Positions 62,447-64,000 of a stretch of 64,000 nucleotides of DNA are shown here, one piece after another; the stretch's first letter is position 1; each line of letters starts with the position of its first letter. Position numbers and translations under genes: made by a program. A model generated the notes under the pieces. It searched no databases, was not told the origin of the DNA, and saw nothing but the letters and a program-made list of their open reading frames with translations. The DNA comes from Oscillospiraceae bacterium (GTDB taxonomy: Bacteria > Bacillota_A > Clostridia > Oscillospirales > Oscillospiraceae). The stretch is from positions 62,001 to 126,000 of the forward strand of contig CADADE010000002.1 of the NCBI GenBank assembly GCA_902786615.1. Direction: 5' to 3'.

Positions 62447-62767
62447 TCATTTCATCAGTTTCTGCAGGGTGTCCAGCAGCTCGTCCACGATCTCATCATT
62501 CCCGGCGCGCACATCGTTTACCACGCAGGAGCGAATATGGTTGGACAAAAGCTCCCGGCTGAAGGCGTTGAGCGCCGCATTGGCGGCGGCGGCCTGCGCC
62601 AGAATATCGGGACAATAGGCGTCGCGCTCGAGCATGCCGCGAATGCCGCGGATCTGCCCCTCGATGCGGTTCAGACGGTTTACCAGCCGCCTGTACTCTT
62701 CCTCCGAACGTTCTTTCTTCTTATGACAGCAGCAGGCGCCCTGCTGCTCTTCCGTTTTTTCCGACAC
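62447..62767 (-). CDS. csoR: Copper-sensing transcriptional repressor CsoR
   Basis: A 106-residue helical repressor. The Cu(I) ligands of CsoR are present with exact family spacing: Cys 52, His 77 and Cys 81 (YCPDI, NHIRSCV). An N-terminal extension contains a further CCCH cluster at 12-15, not typical of CsoR. When copper binds, CsoR leaves its operator. The start is GTG 62767, after GAGGTGAT. It is the first gene of csoR-copA and represses its own promoter, as inferred from the operator. Confidence 0.93.
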   Translation of the reverse strand: MSEKTEEQQGACCCHKKKERSEEEYRRLVNRLNRIEGQIRGIRGMLERDAYCPDILAQAAAANAALNAFSRELLSNHIRSCVVNDVRAGNDEIVDELLDTLQKLMK

Positions 62768-62792
62768 GGCACATCACCTCTTCACATGCCGG

Positions 62793-62821
62793 AGTATATA
62801 CCCCCCATGGGTATTTGTCAA
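62793..62821 (-). promoter_or_regulatory. csoR-copA promoter with embedded CsoR operator
   Basis: TTGACA (62821-62816) and TATACT (62798-62793) are 17 bases apart on the minus strand. The spacer is nearly filled by ATACCCCCCATGGGTAT (62798-62814), a pseudo-palindrome of the CsoR type (ATACCC and GGGTAT). Apo-CsoR bound there would block RNA polymerase directly. Confidence 0.88.
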
Positions 62822-62824
62822 GGA

Positions 62825-62858
62825 GAAAAACGGCGCGGATAAAAGCATCCGCGCCGTA
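62825..62858 (-). terminator. Terminator after the PT-rich lipoprotein gene
   Basis: ACGGCGCGGAT and ATCCGCGCCGT form an 11-bp GC-rich stem followed by TTTTTCT on the minus strand, just upstream of the csoR promoter. Confidence 0.85.
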
Positions 62859-62863
62859 AAGCC

Positions 62864-62915
62864 ATATCGCTCAGGGATAGTAAATTTCAATATCGCTCAG
62901 GGATAGTAAATTTCA
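62864..62915 (+). repeat. Perfect tandem duplication of 26 bp at a gene end
   Basis: Two identical 26-base copies (62864-62889, 62890-62915) abut. The right copy contains the end and stop of the PT-rich lipoprotein gene; the left copy repeats that coding end just after the stop. Confidence 0.95.
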
Positions 62916-63559
62916 AAGGCGTGCTCGATCAGGACCGTTTCTCCGCTGCTGTAGGAGTTGTTTTCCGCAATGGCCGAGACTATATAGGTATAGTGTCCGG
63001 GCTCCAGCATGCCGAAGATCAAATTGGAGTTGACCGTACCGCCCAGGCTGAAATACTGCGCATACGGGTAATACATGCAAATCTGCTCGTTCTGTCCGGA
63101 ATCGTTGTTGTAGATCCGTCCGCATACCTGGGCGATCACGCCCTTATCCGTATAGATTTCACCAAGGAGATCGGCCACGCCGTACTGCGCCATACTCTCC
63201 GGATAGGTGGCATTTTCGATGTACAGATGCGGAATGTCGGGGTTTTCAGGCACAGGTTCCGGCGTCGGCATCGGCGTCGGCGTCGGCGTCGGCGTCTCAA
63301 ACGGCATCGGAACCGGCGTCGCAAACGGCGTGGGAGGCGGAGTCTCAGGCTTCGGGAAAAACATCTGCGGAGTCGAAGAGATCTCCGGCGCTGCCGTCGC
63401 AAGCACTTCCGCCGTCGGCACCGGCTCCGCCTTTTTGGGCGTCGGGATCGGCGGCAGCTTGATACTGGCAACACGGGAGCAGGCTGTGAGAATGCACAGC
63501 ATGGCTGTCAGCAGGAGCGCGCATAGTATTCTTTTCCGTATAAGCTTGTTTCTTTTCAT
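62897..63559 (-). CDS. Lipoprotein with Pro/Thr-rich stalk
   Basis: A 220-residue exported protein. The signal peptide ends in the lipobox ILTACS (Cys 27). Residues about 36-105 are a Pro/Thr/Glu stalk with several PTP and TPxP units, probably an extended spacer across the wall. The C-terminal part (about 108-220) is Tyr-rich and beta-like (HLYIENATYPESMAQYG, GHYTYIVSAIAENNSY), with no family I recognise. The stop lies in one copy of a 26-bp tandem duplication. GGTGG lies seven bases before the ATG. Confidence 0.75.
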   Translation of the reverse strand: MKRNKLIRKRILCALLLTAMLCILTACSRVASIKLPPIPTPKKAEPVPTAEVLATAAPEISSTPQMFFPKPETPPPTPFATPVPMPFETPTPTPTPMPTPEPVPENPDIPHLYIENATYPESMAQYGVADLLGEIYTDKGVIAQVCGRIYNNDSGQNEQICMYYPYAQYFSLGGTVNSNLIFGMLEPGHYTYIVSAIAENNSYSSGETVLIEHAFEIYYP

Positions 63560-63632
63560 AGCATAACCACCGGAAGCTGCAATTGATTTTTAAGCTCCGC
63601 CCGAAAGCGGCAGAGCATTTATCCTGTATGGT

Positions 63633-63661
63633 ATTATAATGGCATCAGAAGCAAAAATCAA
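63633..63661 (-). promoter_or_regulatory. Predicted promoter of the PT-rich lipoprotein gene
   Basis: TTGATT and TATAAT on the minus strand are 17 bases apart, 74 bases before the start codon. Confidence 0.65.
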
Positions 63662-63664
63662 CCG

Positions 63665-63699
63665 AAAAAACGGGCCTTCTCAAGAAAGCCCGTTTTTTT
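63665..63699. terminator. Terminator after the LysM protein gene
   Basis: AAAAAACGGGC and GCCCGTTTTTT flank a 12-base loop, giving a good T-tract on both strands. Confidence 0.85.
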
Positions 63700-63714
63700 A
63701 GGATTGATATGACT

Positions 63715-64000
63715 TTACACGACCGGAATCAGCAGACGATCCCCCGCCGAAAGCCGGGTCAGATCTCTCCAGCCGTTGAAGCACTCCAGAATCGTATAGT
63801 AGCGGTTATAGTTGATCCCGAAGTCAAAGAAAACATCATAAGCGCTTTCGCCGTAGCGCATGACATGGTTGATCACCGTGACATAAAAGCTGTTGGGATC
63901 GAAATTTCCCCAGGTGGTGGGCAGATAATAGGTCGCGCCGACGACGAGCGAATCGAGATTTTCCACGCCGTTCAGGCTGCGGATCATCGCGGCATAGTTC
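63715..64000 (-). CDS. C-terminus of a LysM-domain protein, cut by the window edge
   Basis: The frame stays open to the window edge, so only the last 95 residues are seen. They hold two LysM-like motifs: NYAAMIRSLNGVENLDSLVVGATYYLPT, and a second near the end (YGESAYDVFFDFGINYNRYYTILECFNGWRDLTRLSAGDRLLIP is one continuous unit). LysM modules bind peptidoglycan or chitin. The 'L..G..L.IP' ending is the family mark. The upstream catalytic or anchoring part is outside the window. Confidence 0.75.
   Translation of the reverse strand, partial: NYAAMIRSLNGVENLDSLVVGATYYLPTTWGNFDPNSFYVTVINHVMRYGESAYDVFFDFGINYNRYYTILECFNGWRDLTRLSAGDRLLIPVV

Noticed and set aside
60772..62562. A 596-codon plus-strand open frame
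   Set aside because: It is antisense to copA and csoR; its content is a mirror of conserved minus-strand codons.
63240..63340. Short-period GTCGGC/GGAACC-like repeats, checked as CRISPR-like or microsatellite
   Set aside because: They encode the Pro/Thr stalk of the lipoprotein; there are no spacers and no cas genes.

Overview
This 64 kb window is a G+C-rich chromosomal segment of a Gram-positive anaerobe of the class Clostridia, most likely an Oscillospirales/Ruminococcaceae-type gut bacterium. That assignment is an inference. It rests on the gene families present (SecG, RqcH, mini-RNase III, KapD-like exonuclease, UPF0735 ACT protein, DUF3343 and DUF6465-like proteins), strong GGAGG-type ribosome binding sites, a tRNA-dependent T-box leader, and a palindromic small repeat of a type I associate with this group. 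No rRNA, CRISPR array, prophage or intact transposon was seen.

Layout. 0-7 kb: murF; a divergent DEDDh exonuclease; the leftward operon rbfA-nrnA-truB-ribF-PepSY protein. 7-9 kb: a deoxyinosine/uracil glycosylase, secG, an ArsC/Spx-like protein, then a decayed AT-rich relic of a Tn916-type integrative element (broken excisionase, integrase tail) and a small Smr protein. 9-15 kb: an Fe-S aldo/keto reductase and a trpDCFBA operon behind a consensus promoter and a T-box leader with a UGG specifier. 15-17.4 kb: a NifX-like/FKBP fusion protein, a nitroreductase, tRNA-Thr(CGU) and a cluster of DnaA-box-like 9-mers. 17.4-24 kb: operon uvrB-polA-rimI-tsaD-radC. 24-31 kb: a small secreted protein, a PAP2 phosphatase, and genes for ribosome rescue, RNA maturation, DNA translocation and undecaprenyl phosphate recycling (rqcH, mrnC, ftsK, uppP).

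31-41 kb: a DUF3343 + cysteine desulfurase pair, then the long operon ybaK-uvrA-recD2-comFC-mreB-ispD-ispF. 41-45 kb: a TetR regulator, a SNF2 helicase and an ACT-domain protein. 45-49 kb: a 901-residue multi-cluster Fe-S flavoprotein coupled to an orphan HypA-like metallochaperone, and a histone-H1-like XRE regulator. 49-59.5 kb: glgB, an S66 LD-carboxypeptidase with a structured leader, a zinc-ribbon membrane protein, a diguanylate cyclase, a three-gene phosphoesterase/hydrolase cluster, and a CHAP-domain protein with His/Cys repeats. 59.5-62.8 kb: a MITE-like repeat and a csoR-copA copper operon. 62.8-64 kb: a PT-rich lipoprotein and the end of a LysM protein.

Most of the window is core housekeeping arranged in overlapping operons. 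The observations most worth following are: copA carrying a C-terminal CopZ domain with its own strong internal ribosome binding site; the CsoR-type operator lying exactly in the spacer of a consensus promoter; the NifX-like/metal-linker/FKBP fusion; the flavoprotein-HypA pair; the DUF3343-desulfurase pair; the relic integrative element that appears to supply the promoter of an ArsC/Spx-like gene; and the DnaA-box cluster between radC and tRNA-Thr.
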